Of a DNA stretch of 62,043 nucleotides, positions 27,270 through 35,355 are shown piece after piece. The notes beneath the pieces were generated by a model. It did no database searches. It was not told the origin of the DNA and saw nothing but the letters and a program-made list of their open reading frames with translations. The position numbers and the translations under genes were made by a program. The stretch's first letter is position 1, and each line of letters opens with the position of its first letter. Source of the stretch: Lachnospiraceae bacterium (GTDB taxonomy: Bacteria; Bacillota; Clostridia; Lachnospirales; Lachnospiraceae); the NCBI GenBank assembly GCA_030537145.1, contig JAUNON010000009.1:1-62043 (forward strand), written 5' to 3'.

Positions 27270-27497
27270 TTATGAAACAGCATATTTCTCCAGTATATTC
27301 GTAAAATGCATATCTTCCTCATGGTATCGAACGGTCAGTTCCTTGGTCAAATCCAGACTCAAAACTCCCATCAGGGATTTTGCATCTATTACAATACGAT
27401 TGTATGAAATATCCACATCATAATCGCACTTTTCGGCCGCACGAACAAAATCTTTCACGTCCTCAAACTGTTTCAGCTTGATTTTTTTCACTGACAT
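27270..27497 (-). CDS. HPr-like protein without the phosphorylated histidine
   Basis: A 75-residue protein with the length and C-terminal pattern of HPr: AKSLMGVLSLDL matches the regulatory Ser46 region. The active-site loop, where HPr has HARPA with His15, here reads VKDFVRAAEK, so the phosphoacceptor is absent. It thus cannot act as a normal PTS phosphocarrier and may be a regulator or structural relative. The ATG at 27497 follows GGAGGTGTCTGCT. It has its own promoter and terminator. Confidence 0.82.
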   Translation of the reverse strand: MSVKKIKLKQFEDVKDFVRAAEKCDYDVDISYNRIVIDAKSLMGVLSLDLTKELTVRYHEEDMHFTNILEKYAVS

Positions 27498-27540
27498 AGC
27501 AGACACCTCCACGAAAAACAGCTACTTTTTTGTTTTCCGC

Positions 27541-27569
27541 ATTATTGCATTTTTGCCTTTATTTGTCAA
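27541..27569 (-). promoter_or_regulatory. Promoter of the HPr-like gene
   Basis: On the minus strand, a perfect -35 TTGACA (27564-27569) and -10 AATAAT (27541-27546) are 17 bases apart, about 40 bases before the start codon. Confidence 0.72.
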
Positions 27570-27752
27570 TACCAAAATTTTTTTGAGAAGCCCCGATTCC
27601 ATATGCAAATATGGCTGTTTTATCACAGATTTTCGAAAAAAGACCGCATATTTTCGTCAAAATCCTTCTATTCTCTTTTGAGGCGGCCGCAGTATCCCGC
27701 TATGTTTTCTATGTTTTTCCCGGTAGGTTCTTTAAATTTTACATAAATTAGC

Positions 27753-28562
27753 TTACTCAGCTTCTTCCTGAATATGCTCTGTCATGTATTTCCAAAATTT
27801 TTTTGGCATAAAGTTCATCTGACACCGGGGATTTGTGCGCTCCTGGATAGCGATACTTTTTACGAAGCCCTTCCACAGCCGGGCATATTCCTGCTCTTTC
27901 TCTGAATACCGGCGGATCAGTTCTTCGTCTATATCAGCCTCCATTAAGATCACCCACGGCTTCTGCGCCCGGTGAACCAGGCACTGACGATGTGTCCGGT
28001 CATAGATCATAAAATCTACCATGGGGAAACGGTCGGAAAAATGATCCCCCAACAGCGGAAGCACTTGATTTTCCGGTTCTATCTCCGAGCACATCACCCC
28101 ATTCTCCAGCTCCCGGAAACGCACAAACATCCGGTAGCGGTGCGCCTCGTTCCCAACCGTGCGGGATAATTCAAAAACCCGCAGTACCGACGGCTCCTGA
28201 AGGCTGCGGGTAATATTTTTCCGCTTCCATACCGCAAGCCCCAGCACAATGGTGCGGAAAATATCTTCTCCCCGATGGGCATCCCCGGACAGCGCCGCCT
28301 GATAAAGTACCTGATAATCCTCCATGCCCATCCTCCTGCGTATGGTAGACGCAACACTGGCAGCTTTTTCATGATCCGTCTCTACCGAACGGTAGCGGGT
28401 AAAAAGCCGGCGGTTCTGATACTCTCCCGCCTGCACAGAAACGTTCATCAGCCCCAGCTTACTGGCCCAGGCATCATAAACAGCCGTAAGGATGCCGTCT
28501 ACGGATTCTTCACATACAAAAACCGTGCATTCCTCCTCTTGTTCCTCTATCGTACTGCGCAT
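27753..28562 (-). CDS. TIGR03915/DUF4130 DNA repair-associated protein
   Basis: A 269-residue protein that starts with VFVCEESVDGILTAVYDAW, the conserved opening of the TIGR03915 (DUF4130) family, and has the central RYRMFVRFRELENGVMCSEIEPENQVLPLLGDHF-type region seen in that family (quoted here only by position, residues 140-175). It ends with a conserved MPKKFWKYMTE motif. The family always pairs with the radical-SAM protein encoded just upstream. The members are called putative DNA modification or repair proteins; no reaction is established that I know of. A GGGGGCGG site precedes the ATG. Confidence 0.88.
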   Translation of the reverse strand: MRSTIEEQEEECTVFVCEESVDGILTAVYDAWASKLGLMNVSVQAGEYQNRRLFTRYRSVETDHEKAASVASTIRRRMGMEDYQVLYQAALSGDAHRGEDIFRTIVLGLAVWKRKNITRSLQEPSVLRVFELSRTVGNEAHRYRMFVRFRELENGVMCSEIEPENQVLPLLGDHFSDRFPMVDFMIYDRTHRQCLVHRAQKPWVILMEADIDEELIRRYSEKEQEYARLWKGFVKSIAIQERTNPRCQMNFMPKKFWKYMTEHIQEEAE

Positions 28563-28640
28563 CTTATTTTCCGCCCCCCTTCTGTCCGCACTCTGCTTCG
28601 CCCCGTGAAAATCCCTGCTTTTCTCCAGCCCCTTTTTTGC

Positions 28641-29942
28641 TCAGGAAACACCGAACTGCTCCGAAAAATCATCAAACAGCGTCATCTGCCGGTAGCCAGC
28701 AGCTTCCAGGGGCACTCTTTCCTCCGCCGCCAGCAGATTCCGTAAAATAAAATCCTCTTCCATCCTCAGCGGATACATGGTCCTTCCATTGCAGGTAATA
28801 AAGTAAAGGGCCCGCTTCAGGACCACCCCCATCTTTCCCAGGCTGCGGTAATCCAGTCTGCCGAAACGCCGGGCCTGCACAATGCGGCGGGCAGATTTCG
28901 GCCCAATGCCCGGGACCCGCAGAAGCGTCTCCAGCGAAGCCCTGCTTACCTCCACCGGAAACAGCTCCAGGTGCGCCAGGGCCCAATCACACTTGGGATC
29001 CAAAAGCGGATTGAAATTCGGATGTTTTTCATTCAGCAGCTCTCCCGCATCAAAGCCATAATACCGCATCAGCCAGTCTGCCTGGTACAGGCGGTGCTCC
29101 CGCAGCAGCGGAGGTCCGCCGGGAAGCGCCGGGAGCTGCGCATCCTGATTTACCGCCACAAATGCCGAATAAAAAACCCGCTTCAGGCTGAATTTCTTAT
29201 ATAAGGCTTCTGCCACAGAGATGATCTGGAAATCACTTTCCGGCGTAGCTCCGATAATCATCTGCGTGCTCTGCCCTGCCGGAACAAACCTAGGTGCCTG
29301 ACGGTACCGTACCAGGTCATAGCTGTTTTCCTGCATTTTTTCCTGAACCTGGCGCATGGGCAGCAATATCTTCGCCCGGGACTTATTGGGAGCCAGCTTT
29401 TTCAGACTCTCCGCCGTAGGCAGCTCCAGATTTACACTCATCCGGTCTGCCAGGAACCCGGTTTTTTCAATAAGCAGGGGATCCGCTCCCGGAATGGCCT
29501 TTACGTGGATATAACCGCGGAAATGGTATTCCTCCCTCAGGCGGAATAAGGTCTGATAGATCAGCTCCATCGTATAATCCGGACTGTGCAGAATCCCGGA
29601 GCTCAAAAACAGGCCTTCGATAAAATTCCTCCTGTAAAACTCCATCGTAAGCTGGCAGACCTCCTCCGGAGTAAAGGAGGTGCGCACCACATCGTTGGAG
29701 GAACGGTTCACACAGTATTTACAGTCATAAATGCATTCATTCGTAAAAAGGATCTTCAGCAGAGAAATGCATCGTCCATCCGCAGAAAAGCTATGGCAAA
29801 TACCAGGAGCCGTACAGTTCCCCATATGCTTTCCGTCCCCCCGCCGGTCCACACCGCTGGAGGTACAGGCCACATCATATTTAGCCGCATCCGTAAGAAT
29901 ATTCAGTTTTTCGTATAAGTCCATTTCCTGCTGAATATGCAT
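28641..29942 (-). CDS. Radical-SAM DNA modification/repair protein (TIGR03916 type)
   Basis: A 433-residue radical-SAM enzyme. The cluster motif is CIYDCKYC (Cys-x3-Cys-x2-Cys, residues about 70-77). The N-terminus has KYDVACTSSGVDRRG and a second cysteine-containing GNCTAPGICHSF. Near the C-terminus, LLRVPGIGPKSARRIVQARR is a helix-hairpin-helix DNA-binding motif. This matches the TIGR03916 family, paired with the DUF4130 gene 78 bases downstream. Its promoter carries a LexA box, pointing to the SOS response. GGAGG precedes the ATG at 29942. Confidence 0.92.
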   Translation of the reverse strand: MHIQQEMDLYEKLNILTDAAKYDVACTSSGVDRRGDGKHMGNCTAPGICHSFSADGRCISLLKILFTNECIYDCKYCVNRSSNDVVRTSFTPEEVCQLTMEFYRRNFIEGLFLSSGILHSPDYTMELIYQTLFRLREEYHFRGYIHVKAIPGADPLLIEKTGFLADRMSVNLELPTAESLKKLAPNKSRAKILLPMRQVQEKMQENSYDLVRYRQAPRFVPAGQSTQMIIGATPESDFQIISVAEALYKKFSLKRVFYSAFVAVNQDAQLPALPGGPPLLREHRLYQADWLMRYYGFDAGELLNEKHPNFNPLLDPKCDWALAHLELFPVEVSRASLETLLRVPGIGPKSARRIVQARRFGRLDYRSLGKMGVVLKRALYFITCNGRTMYPLRMEEDFILRNLLAAEERVPLEAAGYRQMTLFDDFSEQFGVS

Positions 29943-29960
29943 AGATCCTCCACGAGCAAA

Positions 29961-30012
29961 GAACGTATGTTCGTTTTTCTTCTATCATATACCCATAGAA
30001 AGGAATTGTCAA
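29961..30012 (-). promoter_or_regulatory. Strong promoter with LexA (SOS) box before the radical-SAM pair
   Basis: On the minus strand, TTGACA (30007-30012) and TATGAT (29984-29989) are exactly 17 bases apart. Just after the -10, CGAACATACGTTC (29961-29973) fits the Gram-positive LexA consensus CGAACRNRYGTTC at every position. It covers the expected start site, so LexA would block the promoter until DNA damage. Confidence 0.85.
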
Positions 30013-30047
30013 GCATATCCTTACAGGCCGTCACTGGGGCTTCCGTT

Positions 30048-30767
30048 TCACGGCAAAATGGAGCGGTATCTTTCTGCGCACCGCTCCGTCATCCGGCCCG
30101 GCACAAAGCTCTTCTTTTCCAGAGAAACCACCGGCATCACTCCCATCAGGGAATTTGTCACAAAGCATTCCTCCATTTGGAGAACATCCTCTTTTTTCAA
30201 AACCCTTTCCTCCACTGGAAAATGCTCCAGGATAAACCGCCGCAGGATCCCCGGAAGAAGGCCGCAGGAAACGGGAGGTGTGTAAAGCCGCCCTTCCCTG
30301 GCAAAAAAAATGTTCGAAACCGTGCCCTCGCAAAGCTCCCCCCGGCTGTTTAGAAAAATCTGTTCATCTGCACCCAGACCTGCAGCCCTGCGCTTTTCCA
30401 GAATGCAATCCCCATAGTTCAAAGTCTTATGGCGCACCAGCGGCGAAGTTTCGTTGCGGTACACGCCGGAATAAACAAGCGCAAAGCCTTTCCGTGCGCT
30501 TTCCTCTGTATAAGGATTCCGGCGCATGGTGAAAACCTTATTCTCCCCTGACACCATGATTTTCAGCGCATGATGCGCTCCATCCTGAGAGGAAAGAAAT
30601 GCTCTGACCTCTGTTTCTGTCACCGTCTGCTTTATCCCCAGCTCCTCCAGGGAGGCATGAAGGCGTTCCAGATGCCAGTCCAGCAGCAGCGGTTCCCCCT
30701 GCTCCACGCTGACCGTTTCAAAAACCCCCAGGCCAAATTGATACCCTTCGTCTAACGTAATCTTCAT
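30048..30767 (-). CDS. pabC: Aminodeoxychorismate lyase (class IV aminotransferase fold)
   Basis: A 239-residue PLP enzyme of the BCAT/PabC fold. The PLP lysine is in RHKTLNYGDCIL, and ADEQIFLNSRGELCEGTVSNIF is the family signature. It releases pyruvate from aminodeoxychorismate to give p-aminobenzoate, a folate precursor. The ATG at 30767 is chosen by GAGG upstream and by position after pabB; the longer reading to 31022 is antisense-like extension. It is third in the pabA-pabB-pabC operon. Confidence 0.9.
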   Translation of the reverse strand: MKITLDEGYQFGLGVFETVSVEQGEPLLLDWHLERLHASLEELGIKQTVTETEVRAFLSSQDGAHHALKIMVSGENKVFTMRRNPYTEESARKGFALVYSGVYRNETSPLVRHKTLNYGDCILEKRRAAGLGADEQIFLNSRGELCEGTVSNIFFAREGRLYTPPVSCGLLPGILRRFILEHFPVEERVLKKEDVLQMEECFVTNSLMGVMPVVSLEKKSFVPGRMTERCAERYRSILP

Positions 30768-30777
30768 CCTTTTTTCC

Positions 30778-32163
30778 TCACAGTTTCTCCAGCCGGGATA
30801 CGCCCAGCACCTCCAGCAGCGCTTTCGCCTTCTGCAACGTTTCTTCGTATTCAAATTCCAGCTCGGATTCATAGGTGATCCCGCCGCCCACGCCAAGATG
30901 ATAAATACCGTTCTGATATAATGACGTGCGAATGACAATATTAAAATCGCAGTCTCCGTCCAAAGACAGATAGCCCATGGAGCCGGTGTAAAGATTCCGG
31001 CGGCCGTGCTCCAGCTCATCAATCAGCTCCATTGCCCGCAGCTTCGGCGCCCCGGTAATGGAACCGCCCGGGAAAGCGGCCTCCAGAAGATCCATGACGG
31101 TCAGCTCCGGACGCAGCGTTCCCACAACGTTAGAAATCAAATGAAAAACGGTTGCATAGGTTTCTACGGCAAACAGCTCCGTCACCTGTACGCTGCCCGG
31201 AATACATACCCGGTTTAGATCATTCCGCTCCAGATCCACGATCATCAAAAGCTCGCTTTTGTCCTTCTCCGACTGCTCCAATTCCAGCCGCAGGGCAGCA
31301 TCCTCCTGGGGCGTACTTCCCCTTTTTCGGGTACCCTTGATGGGCCGGGTCTGAATCCGCCCTTTGCGCATCTGCAAAAAGCGCTCCGGCGAAGCACACA
31401 CCACCTGAAAATTTCCGTAATTAAAATATCCGCCGAAGGGCGAAGGATTGCTTTTCCTCAGCTTTTGAAACATCTCATAGGGCGGCACATCGCTTTTTAT
31501 CTGAAGCTGCTGGGTCATATTTGCAATATAGATGTCCCCTTCAATGATGTAGTGAATCATTCGCTGTACGGCATCCATATAATCTTCTTTTTTAAAATTA
31601 GCCGTTACTGCGGCATTTTGCCTCACGGAATCCATTTCCTCCCGGATTTCCCCGCAGGACTCCTTCTCCCAGGCCAATTCCATCAGCTTGCACAATTCCT
31701 CCATGCCCGCCTCACACGTCTGTCCATGATCGTTGGCAATCAGAAACAACCGGCTCTTTTTATGATCTTCAATGATAAAATTATCATAGAAAATCAAAAT
31801 GCTGTCAGGAATATCCACATCCTTCCCGTATCTGGCAGATACTCCCTCCTTTTTTCTTCCGTAATCATAGGAAAAATAACCGATCGCCCCGGAGGTCAGC
31901 GGAAGATCTGTCTTATTTTCCTCCCTGTGGGTTTTCAGATACCGTCTGACAAAATCTTCAAAGCTTTCCCGGCATACCTCCTGATTGACCGTAAACTGTT
32001 CCCCTTTCACCAGCTTCAGATAAGGGTTCAGGGCGATGATGGAATATCTGCCCAATTGGTTATTCAGCGAAGAATCCAGAAATACGGCATCCTCCTGTTC
32101 CTGTACCAGCGTAAAAATCCGTTCCATCGCCGGATACCGTTCAAACTCCCGTATCAATTGCAT
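30778..32163 (-). CDS. pabB: Aminodeoxychorismate synthase component I
   Basis: A 461-residue chorismate-binding enzyme. RPIKGTRKRG carries the Lys that separates PabB from anthranilate synthase (which has PIAGT). VDLERNDLNRV and GGSITGAPKLRAMELIDELE are the family's other signatures. With PabA it converts chorismate and glutamine to 4-amino-4-deoxychorismate. GGAGGGCGG precedes the ATG at 32163, inside the end of pabA (23-base overlap). Confidence 0.94.
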   Translation of the reverse strand: MQLIREFERYPAMERIFTLVQEQEDAVFLDSSLNNQLGRYSIIALNPYLKLVKGEQFTVNQEVCRESFEDFVRRYLKTHREENKTDLPLTSGAIGYFSYDYGRKKEGVSARYGKDVDIPDSILIFYDNFIIEDHKKSRLFLIANDHGQTCEAGMEELCKLMELAWEKESCGEIREEMDSVRQNAAVTANFKKEDYMDAVQRMIHYIIEGDIYIANMTQQLQIKSDVPPYEMFQKLRKSNPSPFGGYFNYGNFQVVCASPERFLQMRKGRIQTRPIKGTRKRGSTPQEDAALRLELEQSEKDKSELLMIVDLERNDLNRVCIPGSVQVTELFAVETYATVFHLISNVVGTLRPELTVMDLLEAAFPGGSITGAPKLRAMELIDELEHGRRNLYTGSMGYLSLDGDCDFNIVIRTSLYQNGIYHLGVGGGITYESELEFEYEETLQKAKALLEVLGVSRLEKL

Positions 32164-32746
32164 GTTCCGCCCTCCACCTTTCACAGATTTTATGAAAATT
32201 CATCAACAGCTCCCGCCCGTATTCGGTCAGCACTGCCTCCGGATGGAACTGCACTCCGTAAACGGGAAATTCCCGATGCTCCAGCCCCATAATCACCCCG
32301 TCTGCAGTCCGGGCATTGACCCGAAGCACCGGGGGCAGTTCCTCCCCGGACACGATCAGCGAATGATATCTGGTTACGGAAAAGGACTCCGGCAAACCGG
32401 AAAATACTCCGGTTCCATCGTGATACAGTTTTGAGATTTTGCCGTGCATGGGACGCTTTCCTTTACAAACCGACGCCCCGAAAGCCTGGCCGATCACCTG
32501 ATGCCCCAAACAAACACCTAAAATGGGAATCTTATTTTGAAACTCCTGTAAAACCCTTCGGGATTCCGCCGCATCCTCCGGCCTCCTGGGGCCGGGCGAA
32601 AGGAGAATCCCTTCCGGCTTCAAAGCATTGATTTCCGACAGCGTCACCTCATCGGCGCGCCGGACCAGAACCTTCTGTCCCAGCTCTCTTAAATAAGCGG
32701 ACAGATTATAGACAAAAGAATCATAATTATCAACCATATAATACAT
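32141..32746 (-). CDS. pabA: Aminodeoxychorismate synthase glutamine amidotransferase
   Basis: A 201-residue class I amidotransferase. VDNYDSFVYNL starts the protein, the nucleophile is in GVCLGHQ, and the catalytic His/Glu are in YGVQFHPEAVLTEYG. It supplies ammonia to PabB. The next gene is pabB, so the folate role is preferred over anthranilate synthesis. The start codon lies three bases after a strong hairpin (32749-32809) that also covers the ribosome binding site. Confidence 0.93.
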   Translation of the reverse strand: MYYMVDNYDSFVYNLSAYLRELGQKVLVRRADEVTLSEINALKPEGILLSPGPRRPEDAAESRRVLQEFQNKIPILGVCLGHQVIGQAFGASVCKGKRPMHGKISKLYHDGTGVFSGLPESFSVTRYHSLIVSGEELPPVLRVNARTADGVIMGLEHREFPVYGVQFHPEAVLTEYGRELLMNFHKICERWRAEHAIDTGV

Positions 32747-32748
32747 AA

Positions 32749-32809
32749 ACGGACCTACCTCACTTTCATCGGATTCACAGTCGTTATCCTAAGGTGAGAT
32801 TAGGTCCGT
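32749..32809 (-). promoter_or_regulatory. Structured 61-nt leader burying the pabA ribosome binding site
   Basis: Outer arms 32749-32757 and 32801-32809 form a perfect nine-bp helix. Inside, 32759-32763 pairs with 32794-32798, and GGAT/ATCC (32771-32774, 32786-32789) makes an inner helix, leaving two asymmetric internal loops. GAGG and TAGG, the only possible ribosome sites of pabA, are in the 3' strands. No T-tract follows. This is laid out like a translational control element. I do not recognise it as a tetrahydrofolate or other known riboswitch. Confidence 0.6.
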
Positions 32810-32868
32810 AACCTGCATGCATGATATTATAAATGGCACGGGCGAATCTGTCAATCATTCCGGCCGGC

Positions 32869-33705
32869 TTATAATTTTCTCAAAATTTCCGCTGCCTGCT
32901 CCAGATAAGGATTTTGGATATCGGCAAATTTGCCGGCATCCGCCGCCTCCGCCAGGGAAGGATCAATGGGCATCTGCCCTGCCAGGGCGATTCCCAGCTC
33001 ACTTGCGGTTTCTTCAATGTGGCTTTCCCCAAATACCCGAATGATCTTTCCGCAGTCCGGACATTTCAGAAAGCTGTAATTTTCAATCACGCCCAAAACC
33101 GGAATATTCATGGCCTCCGCCATATGAAGCGCTTTCTTCACGATGAGCTGTACCAGCTCCTGCGGAGACGTAACCACCAGAATACCCTCCACCGGAAGAG
33201 ACTGAAATACCGTCAGGGGAACATCGCCGGTTCCGGGCGGCATGTCCACCAGCAGATAATCCAGCTCCCCCCAGATCACCTCTGACCAGAACTGTTTTAC
33301 CATATTTGCGATTACCGGTCCTCTCCAGATCACCGCCTGCTCCGGATCCGGCATCAGCAGATTCAGAGACATCACCTTAACATCGTTATCCGCCAGCTCC
33401 GGAAGGATCCCCTCCTCCGATGCCTGGGCCGGACCCGTCAGGCCGTACATTTTCGGAATGGACGGGCCGGTGATATCCGCATCCAGAATACCGGTCCGGT
33501 ATCCCATAGATGCCAGAAGGTTTGCCAGGGAAGCCGTAACCATAGATTTTCCCACGCCTCCCTTTCCGCTGACCACGCCGATCACATGCTTCACCTCCGT
33601 ATATGCATTCGGCGCCACCTGAAAGCTCTGAGGCTTTGCGGCGCTGGGACAGCCTTCACAGCTTTCCTTCGAACATGATGAATTACTGCAATTTTTTTCA
33701 GCCAT
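32869..33705 (-). CDS. mrp: Mrp/NBP35-type Fe-S cluster carrier ATPase
   Basis: A 278-residue P-loop ATPase. The deviant Walker A is GKGGVGKSM, and DMPPGTGDVPLT is the Walker B region typical of the family. KCPDCGK holds the CxxC that binds the bridging 4Fe-4S cluster. The N-terminal 20 residues have four more cysteines, as in the longer Nbp35 type. It hands Fe-S clusters to target enzymes such as the serine dehydratase encoded upstream (inference). A GGAGG site precedes the ATG. Confidence 0.94.
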   Translation of the reverse strand: MAEKNCSNSSCSKESCEGCPSAAKPQSFQVAPNAYTEVKHVIGVVSGKGGVGKSMVTASLANLLASMGYRTGILDADITGPSIPKMYGLTGPAQASEEGILPELADNDVKVMSLNLLMPDPEQAVIWRGPVIANMVKQFWSEVIWGELDYLLVDMPPGTGDVPLTVFQSLPVEGILVVTSPQELVQLIVKKALHMAEAMNIPVLGVIENYSFLKCPDCGKIIRVFGESHIEETASELGIALAGQMPIDPSLAEAADAGKFADIQNPYLEQAAEILRKL

Positions 33706-33804
33706 TTTGATTTCCTCCTATTCCAAGAATGCCTGCTGCATTCTGTTTTTCAATCATTCCTGTTTCCCGGCACAGCCGATGAGCCGGTCTGTAAAAAGCC
33801 GTCG

Positions 33805-34656
33805 CTACAGCTTAACCTGCTGTGCTGCCGGAGTAACGGCCAGCCCTCCCGCCCCGGTCTCCCGGTACATGGACGACATATTTCTTCCGATCTCTCCCAT
33901 GGCGTCAATTACCTGATCGATGGGAATAAAGCTGCGGATGCCGGCCATCGCCATATCGGAAGAGGTTATGGCATTGACTGCACCGATCACATTGCGCTTT
34001 ACGCAGGGCACCTCCACCAGGCCGGCCACCGGATCGCATACCAGTCCCAGCAGGCCCTTCAGCGCCAATGCCGCCGCATCTGCGATCTGCTGGCCGGTGC
34101 CGCCCCGCAGATAGGTCAGCGCTGCCGCCGCCATCCCGGAGGCCGCTCCGATTTCCGCCTGACATCCGCCCTCTGCACCGGCAATGGATGCCCGCTCCGC
34201 AATAACGCCTCCCAGACCGGCGGTAATATAGAGGGCTTCCAGCACCTTCCGGTCCGGAACCTGGTACTTCCTGCTGTACGGGATCAATACTGCCGGCAGC
34301 ACACCGCAGGAGCCCGCCGTAGGGGCAGCCACGATCCGTCTCATACAGGCATTGGATTCCGCCATGGAAATTGCCTGTGCCATCACCTCTCCCAGAAATG
34401 CTCCGCTGACGCAATCCCGGGCATAGTCCTGCATTTTCCGGCCGTTTCCTCCGGAAAGGCCGCTGGCGGATCTGCGTTCTCCGTCATAGTCCGCACTGGC
34501 TTCCTTCATCGCCTCCCACATATGCTGCATCAGGGCCAGCGATTCCTCATCGGTAATTCCCTTTTCCTTTGCATCGGAGCGAAGGATGTAATGCCACAGC
34601 TCATCTCCTTCCGCCTCGCTCGCTCGGATCAATTCTTCAAAACCGGAAAATATCAT
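33805..34656 (-). CDS. sdaAA: L-serine dehydratase, iron-sulfur-dependent, alpha subunit
   Basis: A 283-residue subunit that turns L-serine into pyruvate and ammonia using a 4Fe-4S cluster. The cluster cysteines are in AGSCGVLPAV, GGCQAEIGAASG and CDPVAGLVEVPC. It overlaps the beta-subunit gene by four bases (ATGA). This two-gene form is usual in Firmicutes. Confidence 0.95.
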   Translation of the reverse strand: MIFSGFEELIRASEAEGDELWHYILRSDAKEKGITDEESLALMQHMWEAMKEASADYDGERRSASGLSGGNGRKMQDYARDCVSGAFLGEVMAQAISMAESNACMRRIVAAPTAGSCGVLPAVLIPYSRKYQVPDRKVLEALYITAGLGGVIAERASIAGAEGGCQAEIGAASGMAAAALTYLRGGTGQQIADAAALALKGLLGLVCDPVAGLVEVPCVKRNVIGAVNAITSSDMAMAGIRSFIPIDQVIDAMGEIGRNMSSMYRETGAGGLAVTPAAQQVKL

Positions 34657-35321
34657 ACTGCACTCTCCTTATCCAGGTAAGTTACCTTAATCACGCCTTC
34701 CAGATGAGCCAGCCACCGGATGGCATCTGCGGGAACCCTCTGGTCCGTCTCTATTACCATTACCGCATAACCGCCCCGCATATTGCGGTACAAATTCAGG
34801 GTCGCTATGTTCACGGACTTATGGGCCAGCATGGAAGTCACCTCTGCCACATGGCCCGGCTGATCCAGGTTATGGACGATCAGCGTGGGATAATCTCCGG
34901 AAAAGTTTGTACTGATTCCATCGATTTCTACAATGCTGATCCTTCCTCCTCCCAGAGAGGACGCAATGATTTCCAATACCCTGCCTTCTTCGCCCTTCAG
35001 CTTTAGCTGCACGGAATTGGGATGGGCTTCCTTAAGCTGCACAGCTCCGATGGTAAATTTCAGTCCCTGCTCCCTGGCTGTCTCAAAGCTTTCCGGTATC
35101 CGGATGTCATCCGGCTGCATCCCCAAAATCCCGGCTACCAGCGCCCGGTCCGTACCATGGCCTTTTCCGGTCATGGCAAAGGAACCGTGCAGATTGATTT
35201 CCGCCTCCACCGGCTTCTCTCCCAGCAGCTCTCTGGAAACATATCCGATTTTCACCGCTCCCGCCGTGTGAGAACTGGATGGGCCCACCATGACAGGTCC
35301 CAAAATGTCAAAAATATTCAT
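34653..35321 (-). CDS. sdaAB: L-serine dehydratase, iron-sulfur-dependent, beta subunit
   Basis: A 222-residue subunit. Residues 1-70 begin with FDILGPVMVGPSSSHTAGA, the family's opening motif. Residues about 145-220 form an ACT domain (PTLIVHNLDQPGHVAEVTSML), a small regulatory ligand-binding fold. GGAAAGGAG precedes the ATG. It lies 34 bases after the VWA gene's stop and may be read from the same transcript. Confidence 0.95.
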   Translation of the reverse strand: MNIFDILGPVMVGPSSSHTAGAVKIGYVSRELLGEKPVEAEINLHGSFAMTGKGHGTDRALVAGILGMQPDDIRIPESFETAREQGLKFTIGAVQLKEAHPNSVQLKLKGEEGRVLEIIASSLGGGRISIVEIDGISTNFSGDYPTLIVHNLDQPGHVAEVTSMLAHKSVNIATLNLYRNMRGGYAVMVIETDQRVPADAIRWLAHLEGVIKVTYLDKESAV

Positions 35322-35355
35322 TGCCGCTCCTTTCCGTGCTTCTGTACTTCATAAG

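Noticed and set aside
32749..32809. Tetrahydrofolate riboswitch
   Set aside because: The place fits, but the size, helices and loop bases do not match the known tetrahydrofolate classes; I keep it as an unassigned leader.
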